Below, in pieces: positions 14,869 to 26,781 of a DNA stretch of 64,000 nt (position 1 is its first letter; each line of letters begins with the position of its first letter). The stretch is from Pseudomonas sp. RIT-PI-AD (GTDB lineage Bacteria; Pseudomonadota; Gammaproteobacteria; Pseudomonadales; Pseudomonadaceae): assembly GCF_025642785.1 (NCBI RefSeq), contig NZ_JANZKU010000006.1, forward strand, positions 124,001 to 188,000, read 5' to 3'. A program made the translations under genes and the position numbers. Below the pieces are notes generated by a model. The model saw only the letters and a program-made list of their open reading frames with translations. It searched no databases and was not told the DNA's origin.

Positions 14869-15786
14869 ATGCACGCCGCCACGTTCCGCCATTCGCACTC
14901 CCCCCTATCCCTCCGCGCGCCCATGGGCGCGGGCAAGGGCAAAGCCGTGCCTCGCGGCGCCAGCCGCCTGGTGGCCAAGGAGCCGCTGAGCGCCCGGGTG
15001 CGCGTGCCCAAGCCCAGCTTCGGCTTCATCAAGCGCCTGACCTGGCCGTTCCTGCTGGTCGGACTCGGCTTCGGCACCTACGAACTGGCGCAGTTGGCGT
15101 TGCCGTATGCGGATCGCCCGATCGCCAAGATCAGCGTGCAGGGCGATCTCAGCTACATCAGCCAGCAAGCGGTTCAGGAGCGTATCGCGCCCTATGCCGA
15201 AGGCAGTTTCTTCAGCGTCGACCTGACCGCCATGCGCCACGAACTGGAGCAGATGCCCTGGATCGCCAGCGCCGAAGTCCGCCGCGTATGGCCGGACCAG
15301 GTGGCCATCCATCTGGAGGAGCAGCTTCCCATCGCGCGCTGGGGCGACGAAGCCCTGTTGAACAACCAAGGCCAGGCGTTCGCGCCCCGCGAGGTGGCCC
15401 ATTACGAGCACCTGCCGCAGCTCTGGGGCCCGCAGCGCGCCCAGGAGCAGGTGATGCAGCAGTATCAGGTGCTCAGCCAGATGCTGCGTCCGCTGGGCTT
15501 CTCCATTTCCCGGCTGGAACTGCGCGAGCGCGGTAGTTGGTTCCTCACCGCCGCTCAGGCGGGCACTGGCGGCGCCGCTGCGGGTCAGAGCCTGGAACTG
15601 TTGCTCGGTCGTGACCATCTGGTGGAAAAAATGCGGCGTTTCATCACGATTTACGACAAGGCGCTGAAAGAACAGATCGACAAAGTCGCTCGAGTCGACC
15701 TGCGTTATCCCAACGGCCTGGCCGTGGGCTGGCGCGAACCCGTTGCGCCGACGGCGTTGGCCACGGCCTCCCGTGCAGTGAATTGA
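14869..15786 (+). CDS. ftsQ: cell division protein FtsQ
   Basis: A bitopic divisome protein (305 residues) that forms the FtsQLB complex. It has a long basic cytoplasmic tail (1-57), a membrane segment (about 58-78), a POTRA domain beginning at [14 protein letters not shown] (about 85-150), and a beta domain ending near [14 protein letters not shown] small Gly/Ala-rich insertion ([13 protein letters not shown], about 230-242) precedes ELLLGRDHL and makes the protein somewhat longer than the roughly 287 residues I recall for P. aeruginosa. The first ATG at 14869 is used; an internal Met at 14923 is possible but would drop most of the tail. Confidence 0.95.
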   Translation: MHAATFRHSHSPLSLRAPMGAGKGKAVPRGASRLVAKEPLSARVRVPKPSFGFIKRLTWPFLLVGLGFGTYELAQLALPYADRPIAKISVQGDLSYISQQAVQERIAPYAEGSFFSVDLTAMRHELEQMPWIASAEVRRVWPDQVAIHLEEQLPIARWGDEALLNNQGQAFAPREVAHYEHLPQLWGPQRAQEQVMQQYQVLSQMLRPLGFSISRLELRERGSWFLTAAQAGTGGAAAGQSLELLLGRDHLVEKMRRFITIYDKALKEQIDKVARVDLRYPNGLAVGWREPVAPTALATASRAVN

Positions 15787-15803
15787 GGAGTAGGCAAAGA
15801 ATC

Positions 15804-17051
15804 ATGGCAAGCGTGCAGAGCGGCAAGATGATCGTTGGGCTGGACATCGGGACGTCCAAGGTCGTCGCCCTGGTGGGCGAACTGGCGGCCGATGGTCAGT
15901 TGGAGATCGTCGGCATCGGCACCCATCCGTCCCGTGGCCTCAAGAAAGGCGTGGTGGTGAACATCGAATCCACCGTGCAATCGATCCAGCGCGCCATCGA
16001 GGAAGCCCAACTGATGGCCGGCTGCCGGATCCATTCGGCCTTCGTCGGCCTGGCGGGCAACCACATTCGCAGCCTCAACTCCCATGGCATCGTGGCGATT
16101 CGCGATCGCGAGGTCAGCCAGGCCGATCTGGAGCGCGTGCTGGACGCGGCCCAGGCGGTGGCGATCCCAGCCGACCAGCGGGTCTTGCACACCTTGCCCC
16201 AGGACTATGTGATCGACAACCAGGAAGGCGTACGCGAGCCCTTGGGCATGTCCGGCGTGCGCCTGGAAGCCAAGGTCCACGTCGTGACCTGCGCGGTGAA
16301 CGCCGCACAGAACATCGAGAAGTGCGTGCGCCGCTGCGGCCTGGAGGTCGACGACATCATTCTGGAACAACTGGCTTCGGCTTATTCGGTCCTGACCGAC
16401 GACGAAAAGGAACTGGGCGTGTGCTTGGTGGACATCGGCGGCGGTACCACCGACATCGCGATTTTCACCGAAGGGGCGATTCGCCACACGGCAGTCATCC
16501 CGATCGCCGGCGACCAGGTGACCAACGACATCGCCATGGCGCTGCGCACGCCCACCCAGTACGCCGAGGAAATCAAGATCCGTTACGCCTGCGCCCTGGC
16601 CAAGCTGGCCGGAGCCGGCGAAACCATCAAGGTACCGAGCGTCGGCGACCGTCCGCCGCGCGAGTTGTCCCGCCAGGCCCTGGCCGAGGTGGTCGAGCCG
16701 CGCTACGACGAGTTGTTCACGCTGATCCAGGCGGAACTGCGTCGCAGCGGCTACGAGGACCTGATCCCGGCCGGCATCGTACTGACCGGCGGCACCTCGA
16801 AAATGGAAGGGGCGGTGGAACTCGCCGAGGAAATCTTCCACATGCCGGTCCGGCTGGGCGTCCCCCATACCGTCAAGGGGCTGGCCGACGTGGTGCGCAA
16901 TCCGATTTATTCAACGGGCGTGGGGCTGCTGCTCTACGGCCTGCAGAAGCAGGCCGACGGCGTGATCATGCCCGGCAACATCAGTTACAACGATGAACCC
17001 AAGACACCTGTCCTGGAACGGCTCAAGCGTTGGGTCCAGGGCAACTTTTAA
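15804..17051 (+). CDS. ftsA: cell division protein FtsA
   Basis: An actin-like ATPase (415 residues) that tethers FtsZ to the membrane and recruits later divisome proteins. The phosphate-1 motif is VGLDIGTSKVVALV near residue 11, the second phosphate loop is VDIGGGTTDIAIF, and the adenosine motif is VLTGGTSKMEG. The C-terminal VLERLKRWVQGNF is the amphipathic membrane-targeting helix. The start is the ATG at 15804 behind GGAGTAGG, giving MASVQSGKM; the frame is open upstream to 15783 but adds only seven residues with no ribosome-binding site. Confidence 0.98.
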   Translation: MASVQSGKMIVGLDIGTSKVVALVGELAADGQLEIVGIGTHPSRGLKKGVVVNIESTVQSIQRAIEEAQLMAGCRIHSAFVGLAGNHIRSLNSHGIVAIRDREVSQADLERVLDAAQAVAIPADQRVLHTLPQDYVIDNQEGVREPLGMSGVRLEAKVHVVTCAVNAAQNIEKCVRRCGLEVDDIILEQLASAYSVLTDDEKELGVCLVDIGGGTTDIAIFTEGAIRHTAVIPIAGDQVTNDIAMALRTPTQYAEEIKIRYACALAKLAGAGETIKVPSVGDRPPRELSRQALAEVVEPRYDELFTLIQAELRRSGYEDLIPAGIVLTGGTSKMEGAVELAEEIFHMPVRLGVPHTVKGLADVVRNPIYSTGVGLLLYGLQKQADGVIMPGNISYNDEPKTPVLERLKRWVQGNF

Positions 17052-17098
17052 TCCGCGGTGGCTGTAGGCGTACAACTAGAAAGGAAGGAGAGGGGAAC

Positions 17099-18280
17099 AT
17101 GTTCGAACTCGTAGATAACATCCCGCAAAGCGCAGTAATCAAGGTGATCGGTGTGGGCGGCGGCGGCGGCAATGCCGTCAACCACATGGTCCAGAACAAC
17201 ATCGAAGGCGTCGAATTCATCTGCGCCAACACCGATGCCCAGGCCCTGAAGAACGTCGGTGCGCGCACTGTGCTGCAGCTCGGCCCAGGCGTGACCAAGG
17301 GACTCGGCGCAGGTACCAACCCGGAAATCGGCCGCCAGGCCGCCATGGAGGACCGCGAGCGTATCGCCGAGGTGCTGCAGGGCGCCGACATGGTGTTCAT
17401 CACCACCGGCATGGGTGGCGGTACCGGTACCGGTGCGGCGCCGATCATCGCCGAAGTGGCGAAGGAAATGGGCATCCTGACCGTGGCCGTGGTCACCCGT
17501 CCCTTCCCGTTCGAAGGGCGCAAACGCATGCAGGTCGCCGACGAAGGCATCCGTGCCTTGTCCGAGTGCGTCGACTCGCTGATCACCATCCCCAACGAAA
17601 AACTGCTGACCATCCTCGGCAAGGACGCCAGCCTGCTCTCGGCATTCGCCAAGGCGGACGACGTACTGGCCGGCGCGGTACGCGGCATCTCCGATATCAT
17701 GCAGCGTCCGGGCCTGATGAACGTCGACTTCGCCGACGTCAAGACCGTCATGGGCGAAATGGGCATGGCGATGATGGGTACCGGCTGCGCCAGCGGTCCG
17801 AACCGGGCGCGTGAGGCCACCGAGGCGGCGATCCGCAATCCGCTGCTGGAAGACGTCAACCTGCACGGCGCCCGCGGCATCCTGGTGAACATCACCGCCG
17901 GTCTGGATCTCTCCCTGGGCGAATACGCCGCGGTGGGCGAGATCATCGAGGCGTTCGCCTCCGAGCACGCCACCGTCAAGGTCGGCGCGGTCATCGATGC
18001 CGACATGCGCGACGAACTGCACGTCACCGTGGTCGCCACCGGCCTCGGCGCACGCCTGGAAAAACCGGTGAAAGTCATCGACAACACCGTCCAGGTAGCC
18101 GCCGCCAGCCAGGCGACGCCTGCGGCTCGCGCCGATCAGACCGTCAACTACAAGGACTACGAGCGTCCCACCGTACAGCGCCAGAGCCATTCCGGCGCGG
18201 CGACCGCAGCCAAGCTGAATACCCAGGACGATCTCGATTACCTGGATATTCCGGCCTTCCTGCGGCGCCAGGCTGATTGA
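17099..18280 (+). CDS. ftsZ: cell division GTPase FtsZ
   Basis: The tubulin-like GTPase that forms the Z ring, 393 residues. The N-terminal KVIGVGGGGGNAVNHM, the tubulin signature GGGTGTGAAP (about residues 107-116), and the T7 loop region (NVDFADVKTVM) are intact. After a variable linker the conserved C-terminal peptide LDIPAFLRRQ, which binds FtsA, ZipA and MinC, ends the protein. The start is the ATG at 17099 behind a strong AAGGAAGGAG ribosome-binding site, 47 bp after ftsA; this strong site fits the high FtsZ copy number. Confidence 0.99.
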   Translation: MFELVDNIPQSAVIKVIGVGGGGGNAVNHMVQNNIEGVEFICANTDAQALKNVGARTVLQLGPGVTKGLGAGTNPEIGRQAAMEDRERIAEVLQGADMVFITTGMGGGTGTGAAPIIAEVAKEMGILTVAVVTRPFPFEGRKRMQVADEGIRALSECVDSLITIPNEKLLTILGKDASLLSAFAKADDVLAGAVRGISDIMQRPGLMNVDFADVKTVMGEMGMAMMGTGCASGPNRAREATEAAIRNPLLEDVNLHGARGILVNITAGLDLSLGEYAAVGEIIEAFASEHATVKVGAVIDADMRDELHVTVVATGLGARLEKPVKVIDNTVQVAAASQATPAARADQTVNYKDYERPTVQRQSHSGAATAAKLNTQDDLDYLDIPAFLRRQAD

Positions 18281-18311
18281 TGGACTGTATCAGGACCATG
18301 AAGGCGATTGG

Positions 18312-18340
18312 TTTTCAGCAAAGGTCGGTTCTGCTATTAT
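18312..18340 (+). promoter_or_regulatory. probable lpxC promoter
   Basis: An extended -10 element, TGCTATTAT (TATTAT at 18335-18340), lies 17 bp after TTTTCA (18312-18317) in the gap between ftsZ and lpxC. The start would be near 18347, giving a 5' leader of about 40 nt that contains a small hairpin (ATTGTT/AACAAT near 18349-18364). This allows lpxC to be transcribed apart from the dcw cluster. Confidence 0.55.
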
Positions 18341-18373
18341 CGCCGGCCATTGTTGAAAACAATTCGCAACTAG

Positions 18374-19300
<927 letters not shown>

Positions 19301-19323
19301 GCAAGACCTTCCTTCCTTTCCTT

Positions 19324-19351
19324 GGGCCACCTTCGGGTGGCCCGTTTTTTT
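19324..19351 (+). terminator. rho-independent terminator of lpxC
   Basis: GGGCCACC (19324-19331), loop TTCG, GGTGGCCC (19336-19343), then GTTTTTTT. A perfect 8-bp stem with a stable UUCG-type tetraloop. It lies between lpxC and the convergent dciA; the U tract is on the lpxC strand only. Confidence 0.92.
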
Positions 19352-19376
19352 ATGCGCATGCGGGAAGGAAAGGCCG

Positions 19377-19832
19377 TCAGTCGCTCCGCTTGCCTCGTCG
19401 CGCCAGTCGCTCCAGGGCCGCACGCAGCCCCGCATCGCTGATGCCGTCGGCGGTGGACTGAATGCTTTCGGCCGCCGAGACGGACAATTCCAGCGTCCTT
19501 CCACCCGCGTTACGCGGGGCGGCGGGAGGTTGCACCTTGAAGAGGATTTTCGTTAAGGTCGCGAACTCTTCGAAACCGCGCAATTGGCGTTCGAGGCGAC
19601 GCTGTTGATAGCGCATGCGCGTGGCCCAGTGGCCATCGGTGAGGATCAGCAGCAGGCAACCGTCGCGCCAGGAAGCGACATGGCAGTGTTCGCGCGCCGC
19701 CGGTTGCAATTGGCTTTCCAGGAGGCGCTGCAGGCGGTCGATGCGCTGCGCCTCGTCGAACAAGGCCTTCAGGGGCTTCGTCTCGCGCAGGAGCGCGGCG
19801 GTGCCCCGGGCCGGCAAGGGACGAAAAGACAT
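19377..19832 (-). CDS. dciA: replicative helicase loader/operator DciA (DUF721)
   Basis: A 151-residue DUF721 protein. DciA is the ancestral partner that loads the replicative helicase DnaB in bacteria lacking DnaC; the Pseudomonas protein has been characterised. The N-terminal three-quarters shows the DUF721 (KH-like) pattern: LKALFDEAQRIDRLQRLLES, VASWRDGCLLLILTDGHWATRMRYQQRRLERQL (in parts), with a basic C-terminal tail. It is convergent with lpxC and divergent from the M23 peptidase gene. Assignment rests on the family pattern and on this position, the same as in P. aeruginosa. Confidence 0.85.
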   Translation of the reverse strand: MSFRPLPARGTAALLRETKPLKALFDEAQRIDRLQRLLESQLQPAAREHCHVASWRDGCLLLILTDGHWATRMRYQQRRLERQLRGFEEFATLTKILFKVQPPAAPRNAGGRTLELSVSAAESIQSTADGISDAGLRAALERLARRGKRSD

Positions 19833-19912
19833 GGCGGGAAGCCTGAGGTATGGGAGGCGGCCATGGTAGCAGAAGGTCGCCGACGACCACCTATTCGAAC
19901 TGTGGGGAGCCC

Positions 19913-20842
19913 ATGCACATCATTCTCTTGAGCCGCCGGCACGGCGCGACGCGTTCGCTCAGCCTCGATGCGCGCTGGCTGATCGGCGCGGCGCTGTTGG
20001 CGCTGGCGCTGATCCTGGCCGGGGGCATCGCGGCCGGTGCCCGCTGGTTCTCTTCCCAGGAGGCCAGCGAGGCGGATCTGGATGCCCACGCTGCGGTCAA
20101 TGCCGCCCTGCGGGTCGACGCCAGGGCCGGCCGGGAAGATGCCCGGCGCCAGTTGGACGCCTTGGGCGCCCACGTCGCCCAGTTGCAGGCGCGACTGACC
20201 CGCCTCGACGCGCTCGGTGAGCGTCTGACCGAACTGGCCAAGCTGGACCCCGACGAATTCGACTTCTCCCACGACGTGGGGCAGGGCGGTCCCGAGGAAC
20301 TGGTGGACGCGCCGGCCTTCGCACCGACCCCGCTGATGACCAGCCTCGACGCACTGGCGGCGCGCCTCGACAGCCGCGAGCGGCAATTGCAGGTGCTGGA
20401 GCAGATGCTCGCCGATCGCCGTCTCGACGAGGCGCGGCAACTGTCCGGCTGGCCGGTATTGCAGGGCTACGTGTCCTCGCCGTTCGGTCAGCGCAGCGAT
20501 CCCCTGACCGGTCGCGCCAGCGTCCACAAGGGCATCGATTTCGCCGCCAAGGCGGGCAGCGACGTGGTGGCGGTGGCGGCAGGCGTGGTGACCTGGTCCG
20601 GTCGCAAGAATGGCTACGGCAACCTGGTCGAGATCAGTCACGCCGACGGTTACGTGAGCCTCTACGCCCACAACCAGAGCAACAAGGTGCAGGTGGGGGA
20701 CCTGGTGCAGCGTGGCCAGACCATCGCCGAGGTGGGCCGCAGCGGCCGCTCCACCGGTTATCATGTGCACTTCGAAGTCAGCAAGAACGGGCAAGCGGTC
20801 AACCCCGCCGGCTACATCGCCCGAGCCGAGGCTGTGGAGTAA
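19913..20842 (+). CDS. LytM/M23-family metallopeptidase, membrane anchored
   Basis: A 309-residue inner-membrane protein with a short basic N-terminus, one membrane segment (about 23-45), an acidic coiled-coil region (about 50-160, periplasmic) and a C-terminal peptidase M23 domain. The zinc ligands look complete: HKGIDFAAK (HxxxD), YAHNQS and YHVHFEV (HxH), so this is probably an active endopeptidase cutting peptidoglycan crosslinks, unlike degenerate activators such as EnvC. The start is the ATG at 19913 behind GGGGAG. It sits directly upstream of secA and divergent from dciA. The substrate bond is not known from sequence. Confidence 0.9.
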   Translation: MHIILLSRRHGATRSLSLDARWLIGAALLALALILAGGIAAGARWFSSQEASEADLDAHAAVNAALRVDARAGREDARRQLDALGAHVAQLQARLTRLDALGERLTELAKLDPDEFDFSHDVGQGGPEELVDAPAFAPTPLMTSLDALAARLDSRERQLQVLEQMLADRRLDEARQLSGWPVLQGYVSSPFGQRSDPLTGRASVHKGIDFAAKAGSDVVAVAAGVVTWSGRKNGYGNLVEISHADGYVSLYAHNQSNKVQVGDLVQRGQTIAEVGRSGRSTGYHVHFEVSKNGQAVNPAGYIARAEAVE

Positions 20843-20959
20843 CGCCACTTTCCTCTCCGACGAATCCGAGTAGAATGCCCCCTTTCGCACGCAGCCGTGC
20901 CGGCTGCTGGGGCGACTCCGGACCGCCCTTCATCCCTACGCGTGGAAGACCCTGTCGAT

Positions 20960-23695
20960 ATGTTTGCGCCTTTGTTGAAGAAACTCTTTGGAAGCAAGAA
21001 CGAGCGTGAAGTGAAGCGCATGGCCAAGGCGGTACAGGCCGTGAACGTGCTCGAAGAGCAGATGGTGGCGCTGACCGACGAGCAGTTGCGGGCCAAGACC
21101 GAAGAGTTCAAAGGCCGCGTCGCCAAGGGCGAGACCCTCGACCAACTGCTTCCAGAAGCCTTCGCCGTGGCCCGCGAGGCGGGAAAGCGGGTGATGGGGA
21201 TGCGCCACTTCGACGTGCAGTTGATCGGCGGCATGACCCTCCACGAAGGCCAGATCGCTGAGATGCGCACCGGCGAAGGCAAGACCCTGGTGGCGACCCT
21301 GGCGGTTTACCTCAACGCGCTTTCCGGAAAAGGCGTGCACGTGGTCACCGTCAACGACTACCTGGCGCGCCGCGACGCCAACTGGATGCGCCCGCTGTAT
21401 GAATTCCTCGGCCTCACCGTCGGCGTGGTCTCGCCGTTCCAGCCGCCCGAGGAAAAGCGCGCCGCCTATGCCGCCGACATCACCTACGGTACCAACAACG
21501 AATTCGGCTTCGACTACCTGCGCGACAACATGGCGTTCAGCCTGGAAGACAAGTTCCAGCGCGAGCTCAACTTCGCGGTGATCGACGAAGTCGACTCGAT
21601 CCTGATCGACGAGGCCCGTACCCCGCTGATCATCTCCGGTCAGGCCGAAGACAGCTCCAAGCTGTACATCGAAATCAACAAGCTGATCCCGCGGCTGACC
21701 CAGCACATCGAGGAAGTCGAGGGACAGGTCACCCAGGAAGGCCATTTCAGCATCGATGAGAAGACCCGCCAGGTCGAACTCAACGAGCAGGGCCATCAGT
21801 TCATCGAAGAGCAGCTCACCCAGGCCGGTCTGCTGGCCGAGGGCGAGAGCCTGTATTCGGCGCACAACCTGGGCCTGCTGACCCACGTCTACGCCGGCCT
21901 GCGCGCGCACAAACTGTTCCACCGCAACGTCGAATACATCGTGCAGAACGACCAGGTCCTGCTGATCGACGAGCACACCGGCCGCACCATGCCCGGCCGC
22001 CGGTTGTCGGAGGGCCTGCACCAGGCCATCGAGGCCAAGGAAAACCTGCCGATCCAGGCCGAGAGCCAGACCCTGGCGTCGACCACCTTCCAGAACTACT
22101 TCCGCCTCTACAACAAGCTGTCCGGCATGACCGGCACCGCCGACACCGAGGCCTTCGAGTTCCACCAGATCTACGGCCTGGCCGTGGTGGTGATCCCCAC
22201 CCACCGCGACGTCGCGCGCAAGGACTTCAACGACCTGGTCTACCTGACCCAGGAAGAGAAATACGAGGCGATCATCGCCGACATCAAGCAATGCCAAGCC
22301 AGCGGCCGCCCGGTGCTGGTCGGTACCGCCTCCATCGAGAGCTCCGAGTACGTCTCGCAGCTGCTGATCAAGTCGGGCATCGAGCACAAGGTGCTCAACG
22401 CCAAGTATCACGAGAAGGAAGCCGAGATCATCGCCCAGGCCGGTAGCCCCGGCGCGGTGACCATCGCCACCAACATGGCCGGCCGCGGTACCGACATCCT
22501 CCTCGGCGGCAACTGGGAAGTCGAAGTCGCCGCCCTGGACAATCCCAGCCCGGAGCAAGTGGCACAGATCAAGGCCGACTGGCAGAAGCGCCACCAGCAA
22601 GTCATCGAGGCCGGCGGCCTCCACGTGATCGCCTCCGAGCGCCACGAGTCGCGCCGTATCGACAACCAGCTGCGTGGCCGCGCCGGTCGCCAGGGCGACC
22701 CGGGTTCCAGCCGCTTCTACCTGTCCCTCGAGGACAGCCTGATGCGCATCTTCGCCTCCGACCGGGTGAAGAACTTCATGAAGGCGCTGGGCATGCAGTC
22801 CGGCGAGGCCATCGAGCACCGCATGGTGACCAACGCCATCGAGAAGGCCCAGCGCAAGGTCGAAGGCCGCAACTTCGACATTCGCAAGCAGTTGCTCGAA
22901 TTCGACGACGTGGCCAACGAGCAGCGCAAGGTGATCTATCACATGCGCAACAGCCTGCTGGCCTCGGACGACATCGGCGAGACCATCGCCGAGTTCCGCG
23001 AGGACGTCCTCAAACGCACCGTCGACGCTCACATCCCGCCGCAATCGCTGCCGGAGCAATGGGACGTCGCCGGCCTGGAAGCGGCGCTGTTCAGCGACTT
23101 CAACATCCAGTTGCCGATCCAGCAGTGGCTCGACGAAGACGAGAAACTCTACGAAGACACCCTGCGGGCGAAGATCCTCGAGCAACTGGTCGCGGCTTAC
23201 CGCGAGAAGGAAGAGATGGCCGGTCCGGAAGCCCTGCGTTCCTTCGAGAAGCAGATGCTGCTGCGCGTGCTCGACGACCTGTGGAAGGACCACCTGTCCA
23301 CCATGGATCACCTGCGCCACGGGATCCACCTGCGCGGATACGCCCAGAAGAACCCCAAGCAGGAATACAAGCGCGAGTCCTTCACCCTGTTCCAGGAACT
23401 GCTGGATTCGATCCGTCGCGACACCATTCGGGTGATGTCCTTCGTCCAGGTCCGCCGCGACGATCCGGCCGAGGAAGAGGCGCGTTTGCGCCGCGAAGCC
23501 GAGGAAATGGCCAAGCGCATGCAGTTCCAGCATGCCGAAGCGCCCGGCCTCGAGCAGGACGACGCGACCCAGGAAGAGGGCGATGTCGCCGTCGCCAGCG
23601 CACCGGTCCGCACCGAGCCGAAGATCGGCCGTAACGAACCCTGCCCCTGTGGCTCCGGCAAGAAGTACAAGCATTGCCACGGGCAGATCGTCTGA
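20960..23695 (+). CDS. secA: preprotein translocase ATPase SecA
   Basis: The ATP-driven motor of Sec protein export, 911 residues. Seen in order: [16 protein letters not shown] start, Walker [20 protein letters not shown], the DEAD-type [13 protein letters not shown], the preprotein crosslinking region, NBD2 with [18 protein letters not shown] (in parts) and [14 protein letters not shown], and a C-terminal zinc-binding [14 protein letters not shown] that contacts SecB and ribosomes. The start is the ATG at 20960; a frame open upstream to 20897 is not needed. A weak promoter-like TAGAAT lies at 20871-20876. It is followed by a hairpin and then argJ. Confidence 0.99.
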   Translation: MFAPLLKKLFGSKNEREVKRMAKAVQAVNVLEEQMVALTDEQLRAKTEEFKGRVAKGETLDQLLPEAFAVAREAGKRVMGMRHFDVQLIGGMTLHEGQIAEMRTGEGKTLVATLAVYLNALSGKGVHVVTVNDYLARRDANWMRPLYEFLGLTVGVVSPFQPPEEKRAAYAADITYGTNNEFGFDYLRDNMAFSLEDKFQRELNFAVIDEVDSILIDEARTPLIISGQAEDSSKLYIEINKLIPRLTQHIEEVEGQVTQEGHFSIDEKTRQVELNEQGHQFIEEQLTQAGLLAEGESLYSAHNLGLLTHVYAGLRAHKLFHRNVEYIVQNDQVLLIDEHTGRTMPGRRLSEGLHQAIEAKENLPIQAESQTLASTTFQNYFRLYNKLSGMTGTADTEAFEFHQIYGLAVVVIPTHRDVARKDFNDLVYLTQEEKYEAIIADIKQCQASGRPVLVGTASIESSEYVSQLLIKSGIEHKVLNAKYHEKEAEIIAQAGSPGAVTIATNMAGRGTDILLGGNWEVEVAALDNPSPEQVAQIKADWQKRHQQVIEAGGLHVIASERHESRRIDNQLRGRAGRQGDPGSSRFYLSLEDSLMRIFASDRVKNFMKALGMQSGEAIEHRMVTNAIEKAQRKVEGRNFDIRKQLLEFDDVANEQRKVIYHMRNSLLASDDIGETIAEFREDVLKRTVDAHIPPQSLPEQWDVAGLEAALFSDFNIQLPIQQWLDEDEKLYEDTLRAKILEQLVAAYREKEEMAGPEALRSFEKQMLLRVLDDLWKDHLSTMDHLRHGIHLRGYAQKNPKQEYKRESFTLFQELLDSIRRDTIRVMSFVQVRRDDPAEEEARLRREAEEMAKRMQFQHAEAPGLEQDDATQEEGDVAVASAPVRTEPKIGRNEPCPCGSGKKYKHCHGQIV

Positions 23696-23752
23696 CGGCC
23701 GCTCACGCCCCTGGCCCGTAGCGGGACGCCCCTGGCGCTCCGCTGAATTCCG

Positions 23753-23784
23753 CGCCGCGACCGGCTGACCGTTCGCGGCGTTTT
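23753..23784 (+). terminator. possible terminator after secA
   Basis: CGCCGCGA (23753-23760) pairs with TCGCGGCG (23773-23780) around a 12-nt loop and is followed by only TTTT. The stem is strong but the U tract is short, so termination may be partial with read-through into argJ. Confidence 0.45.
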
Positions 23785-23821
23785 ACCGTTCGATCCTTCC
23801 TTCTGACAAGGAGCGCTGCTC

Positions 23822-25039
23822 ATGGCTGTTGGTCTTGGTCCCTTGCCCACCCTGCACCCGGTTCCCGGCTTCGAACTCGGCATCGCTTCCGCCGGCATCA
23901 AGCGCCCGGGACGCAAGGACATCGTGGTCATGCGCTGCGCCGAGGGTTCGACGGTGGCCGGGGTGTTCACCCTCAACGCCTTCTGCGCCGCACCGGTGAT
24001 CCTTGCCCGCAGCCGTTTCCTCGGCCCGGTGCGCTACCTGCTGACCAACACCGGCAACGCCAATGCCGGCACCGGCGAGCCCGGCATCGCCGCCGCGACC
24101 CGCACCTGCTCAGCCCTGGCCGAGCTGGCCGGGGTCGACCCGAGCGCGGTGCTGCCGTACTCGACGGGCGTCATCGGCGAACCGCTGCCGGTGGACAAGA
24201 TCGTCGCCGCGTTGCCGGATGCGCTGGCCGACCTGGCGGAAGACAACTGGGCCGCCGCCGCCGCCGGGATCATGACCACCGACACCCAACCCAAGGGCGC
24301 CAGCCGGCAGTTCGTCCACGATGGCGTGACGGTGACCGTGACCGGCATTTCCAAGGGCGCCGGGATGATCAAGCCGAACATGGCGACCATGCTCGGCTAC
24401 ATCGCCACCGACGCCAAGGTCGCTCAGGGCGTGTTGCAGGACCTGTTGCGCGATGCGGCGAACAAGTCGTTCAACCGCATCACCATCGATGGCGATACCT
24501 CGACCAACGATTGCTGCATGCTGATCGCCACCGGTCAGGCGCCGGTGGCGGAAATCACCCAGGCCAGCGGCGCGTTGTTCGCCGCCCTGAAGCAGGCCGT
24601 GCTGGAGGTTTCCATGGAGGTGGCGCAGGCCATCGTCCGCGACGGCGAAGGCGCCACCAAGTTCGTCACCGTGCAGGTGAACGGCGGTGCCGCGCACCAG
24701 GAGTGCCTGGACGTGGCCTACGCGGTGGCCCACTCGCCGTTGATCAAGACCGCGCTGTTCGCCTCGGACCCGAACTGGGGGCGCATCCTCGCCGCCGTCG
24801 GCCGCGCCGGCGTGCCGCAATTGGACGTGAGCAAGATCGACGTCTACCTCGGCGACGTCTGCATCGCCAGCAAGGGCGGGCGTGCGGCCAGCTACACCGA
24901 GGAACAGGGCGCCGCGGTGATGGCCCGCGAGGAGATCGGCATCCGCATCGAGCTGGGCCGCGGCGCGTGCAGCGAAACCATCTGGACCACCGACCTGTCC
25001 CACGAGTACGTGAAGATCAACGCGGAATACCGCACCTGA
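23822..25039 (+). CDS. argJ: bifunctional ornithine acetyltransferase / N-acetylglutamate synthase ArgJ
   Basis: The enzyme recycles the acetyl group from N-acetylornithine to glutamate in arginine synthesis. At 405 residues it matches the P. aeruginosa length. The precursor is cut autocatalytically at the [15 protein letters not shown] motif, with Thr189 becoming the N-terminal nucleophile of the beta chain. TNTGNANAGTG and the oxyanion motif STGVIGE (114-120) are present upstream. A ribosome-binding site AAGGAG precedes the ATG. The gap to the next gene contains GC-rich inverted repeats (GGCCGG...CCGGCC) without a U tract. Confidence 0.97.
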   Translation: MAVGLGPLPTLHPVPGFELGIASAGIKRPGRKDIVVMRCAEGSTVAGVFTLNAFCAAPVILARSRFLGPVRYLLTNTGNANAGTGEPGIAAATRTCSALAELAGVDPSAVLPYSTGVIGEPLPVDKIVAALPDALADLAEDNWAAAAAGIMTTDTQPKGASRQFVHDGVTVTVTGISKGAGMIKPNMATMLGYIATDAKVAQGVLQDLLRDAANKSFNRITIDGDTSTNDCCMLIATGQAPVAEITQASGALFAALKQAVLEVSMEVAQAIVRDGEGATKFVTVQVNGGAAHQECLDVAYAVAHSPLIKTALFASDPNWGRILAAVGRAGVPQLDVSKIDVYLGDVCIASKGGRAASYTEEQGAAVMAREEIGIRIELGRGACSETIWTTDLSHEYVKINAEYRT

Positions 25040-25195
25040 CGGCGAGCCGCCCGCGCGGCGGCGGGCTGGCCGGACCGTACCGGCCAGGCCGCCGCGGATA
25101 TCCCGGCGGCATCCGCTCATGAAACAGCGGAGTTCGCCCGCTTCGCCCAGGCCCCTTAGGGTCGGCCGCCCTTCGACTGGAACCGGAAACCCGCC

Positions 25196-25834
25196 ATGTC
25201 CCTCACCCTGGTGATCGGCAACAAGACCTATTCGTCCTGGTCGCTGCGCGCGGCCCTGGCCCTGGAGTTGAGTGGCGCACCCTACGAGGAGCGGCGCATC
25301 TCGCTGTACCGCGCCGACAGCCGCGCGCTGTTGCAGGCGCAGTCGCCCACCGGCAAGGTGCCGGTGCTGCACACCGAGGAAGGCCCGGTATGGGATTCCC
25401 TGGCCATCGCCGAATACCTCGCCGAACGCTTTCCCCAGGCGGGCCTGTGGCCCCGCGAGCGCTACGCCCGGGCCCTGGCGCGTTCCTTGTGCGCGGAGAT
25501 GCACAGCGGTTTCGCCAGCCTGCGCAGCCAATTGCCGATGGACCTGAAGCGGCGCCCGGCCCCGGTGGAGTTGTCGCCGGAAACGCTGGCCGATATCGCG
25601 CGGATTGGCGCGCTCTGGACCGATTGCCGCCAGCGCTTCGGCGCAGACGGCGACTTTCTCTTCGGGCGGCCCAGCCTCGCCGACGCCTTCTATGCGCCGG
25701 TGGCGGCGCGGTTGCGCAGCTATGCCGTGGAAGTGCCGGTCGTGGCCGCCGCCTACGTCGAAACCCTGCATCGGTGGCCGGCCTTCCAGCGCTGGTGCCG
25801 GGCGGCCCTCGAAGAAACGGAGACCCATCCATGA
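25196..25834 (+). CDS. glutathione S-transferase family protein
   Basis: A 212-residue two-domain GST. The N-terminal thioredoxin-fold part has [16 protein letters not shown], where the YSSWS serine is the likely thiol-activating residue, then [10 protein letters not shown] and the glutathione gamma-Glu binding [14 protein letters not shown]. The C-terminal helical domain carries [10 protein letters not shown]. It resembles the YfcF/zeta-like bacterial GSTs. Its stop overlaps the ATG of the Nudix gene, so the two are coupled. Substrate unknown. Confidence 0.85.
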   Translation: MSLTLVIGNKTYSSWSLRAALALELSGAPYEERRISLYRADSRALLQAQSPTGKVPVLHTEEGPVWDSLAIAEYLAERFPQAGLWPRERYARALARSLCAEMHSGFASLRSQLPMDLKRRPAPVELSPETLADIARIGALWTDCRQRFGADGDFLFGRPSLADAFYAPVAARLRSYAVEVPVVAAAYVETLHRWPAFQRWCRAALEETETHP

Positions 25835-26781
25835 ATCCCATCCATGTGGCCGCTGCGGTCATCCGCGCGGCGGACGGCCGCGTCCTGATCGCCAAACGTC
25901 CCGAGGATAAGCACCAGGGCGGCCTCTGGGAGTTTCCCGGCGGCAAGGTCGAGCCCGGCGAGACGGTGGAGGCCGCGCTGGCCCGCGAGCTGGCCGAGGA
26001 ACTCGGCATCGTGGTGACCGCCGCGCGGCCGCTGATCCAGATCCGCCACGATTACCCGGACAAGCAGGTGCTGCTGGATGTCTGGGAGGTCTCGGCGTTC
26101 GATGGCGAGCCCCATGGCGCCGAGGGCCAGCCCCTGGCCTGGGTGGCGCCCAAGCGGCTGCCGGAATACGAGTTTCCCGCCGCCAACCAGCCCATCGTCG
26201 CCGCCGCGCGCCTGCCGGATCGCTACCTGATCACCCCGGAGGCACTGTCCCCCGCGCAGTTGCTCCAGGGCTTGCGCGCCGCGCTGGACAGCGGCGTGAG
26301 CCTGGTTCAGTTGCGCGCCCCGGGCATGTTCAGCGCCGAGTACCGCGACATGGCGGTGGACGCCCTGGGCCTCTGCGCCGGTCGCGCGCAGTTGATGCTC
26401 AAGGGGCCGCTGGAATGGCTGGGGGATTTTCCAGCCGCGGGCTGGCACCTGACGGCCGAGCAACTGCGCAAATACGCGCGCAACGGACGCCCCTTTCCGC
26501 GCGAACGCTGGCTGGCGGCCTCCTGCCACAGCGCCGAGGAGCTGGCCCTGGCTGCCGAAATCGGCGTGGATTTCGTCACCCTGTCGCCGCTCCAGCCGAC
26601 CCGCACTCATCCCGAAGCCACGGCCTTGGGATGGGAGCGGGCCAGCGAATGGTTGCGCGGGTTCGGCGCGCCGGCGTTCCTGCTCGGTGGGCTCGGCGTG
26701 GACGACCTGCCGCGCGCCTGGCGCAGCGGCGCCCAGGGGATCGCCGGCATCCGTGCGCTGTGGCCGGCTGAGCTGGAGTAG
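25831..26781 (+). CDS. Nudix hydrolase (MutT-like) fused to a thiamine phosphate synthase-like domain
   Basis: A 316-residue fusion. Residues 1-130 are a MutT-type Nudix domain with a complete Nudix box at about 38-60 (GKVEPGE, REL, EELGI), expected to hydrolyse oxidised dGTP or related nucleotides and limit mutation. From about residue 138 there is a ThiE/TenI-like TIM-barrel domain ([38 protein letters not shown]) whose function in this fusion is not established. The same fusion occurs at this position in P. aeruginosa. The ATG overlaps the GST stop. Confidence 0.9.
   Translation: MNPIHVAAAVIRAADGRVLIAKRPEDKHQGGLWEFPGGKVEPGETVEAALARELAEELGIVVTAARPLIQIRHDYPDKQVLLDVWEVSAFDGEPHGAEGQPLAWVAPKRLPEYEFPAANQPIVAAARLPDRYLITPEALSPAQLLQGLRAALDSGVSLVQLRAPGMFSAEYRDMAVDALGLCAGRAQLMLKGPLEWLGDFPAAGWHLTAEQLRKYARNGRPFPRERWLAASCHSAEELALAAEIGVDFVTLSPLQPTRTHPEATALGWERASEWLRGFGAPAFLLGGLGVDDLPRAWRSGAQGIAGIRALWPAELE

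Noticed and set aside
20936..23680. A 914-codon open frame on the minus strand opposite secA
   Set aside because: It is the antisense shadow of secA in high-GC DNA; its composition is low complexity and secA is certain on the other strand.
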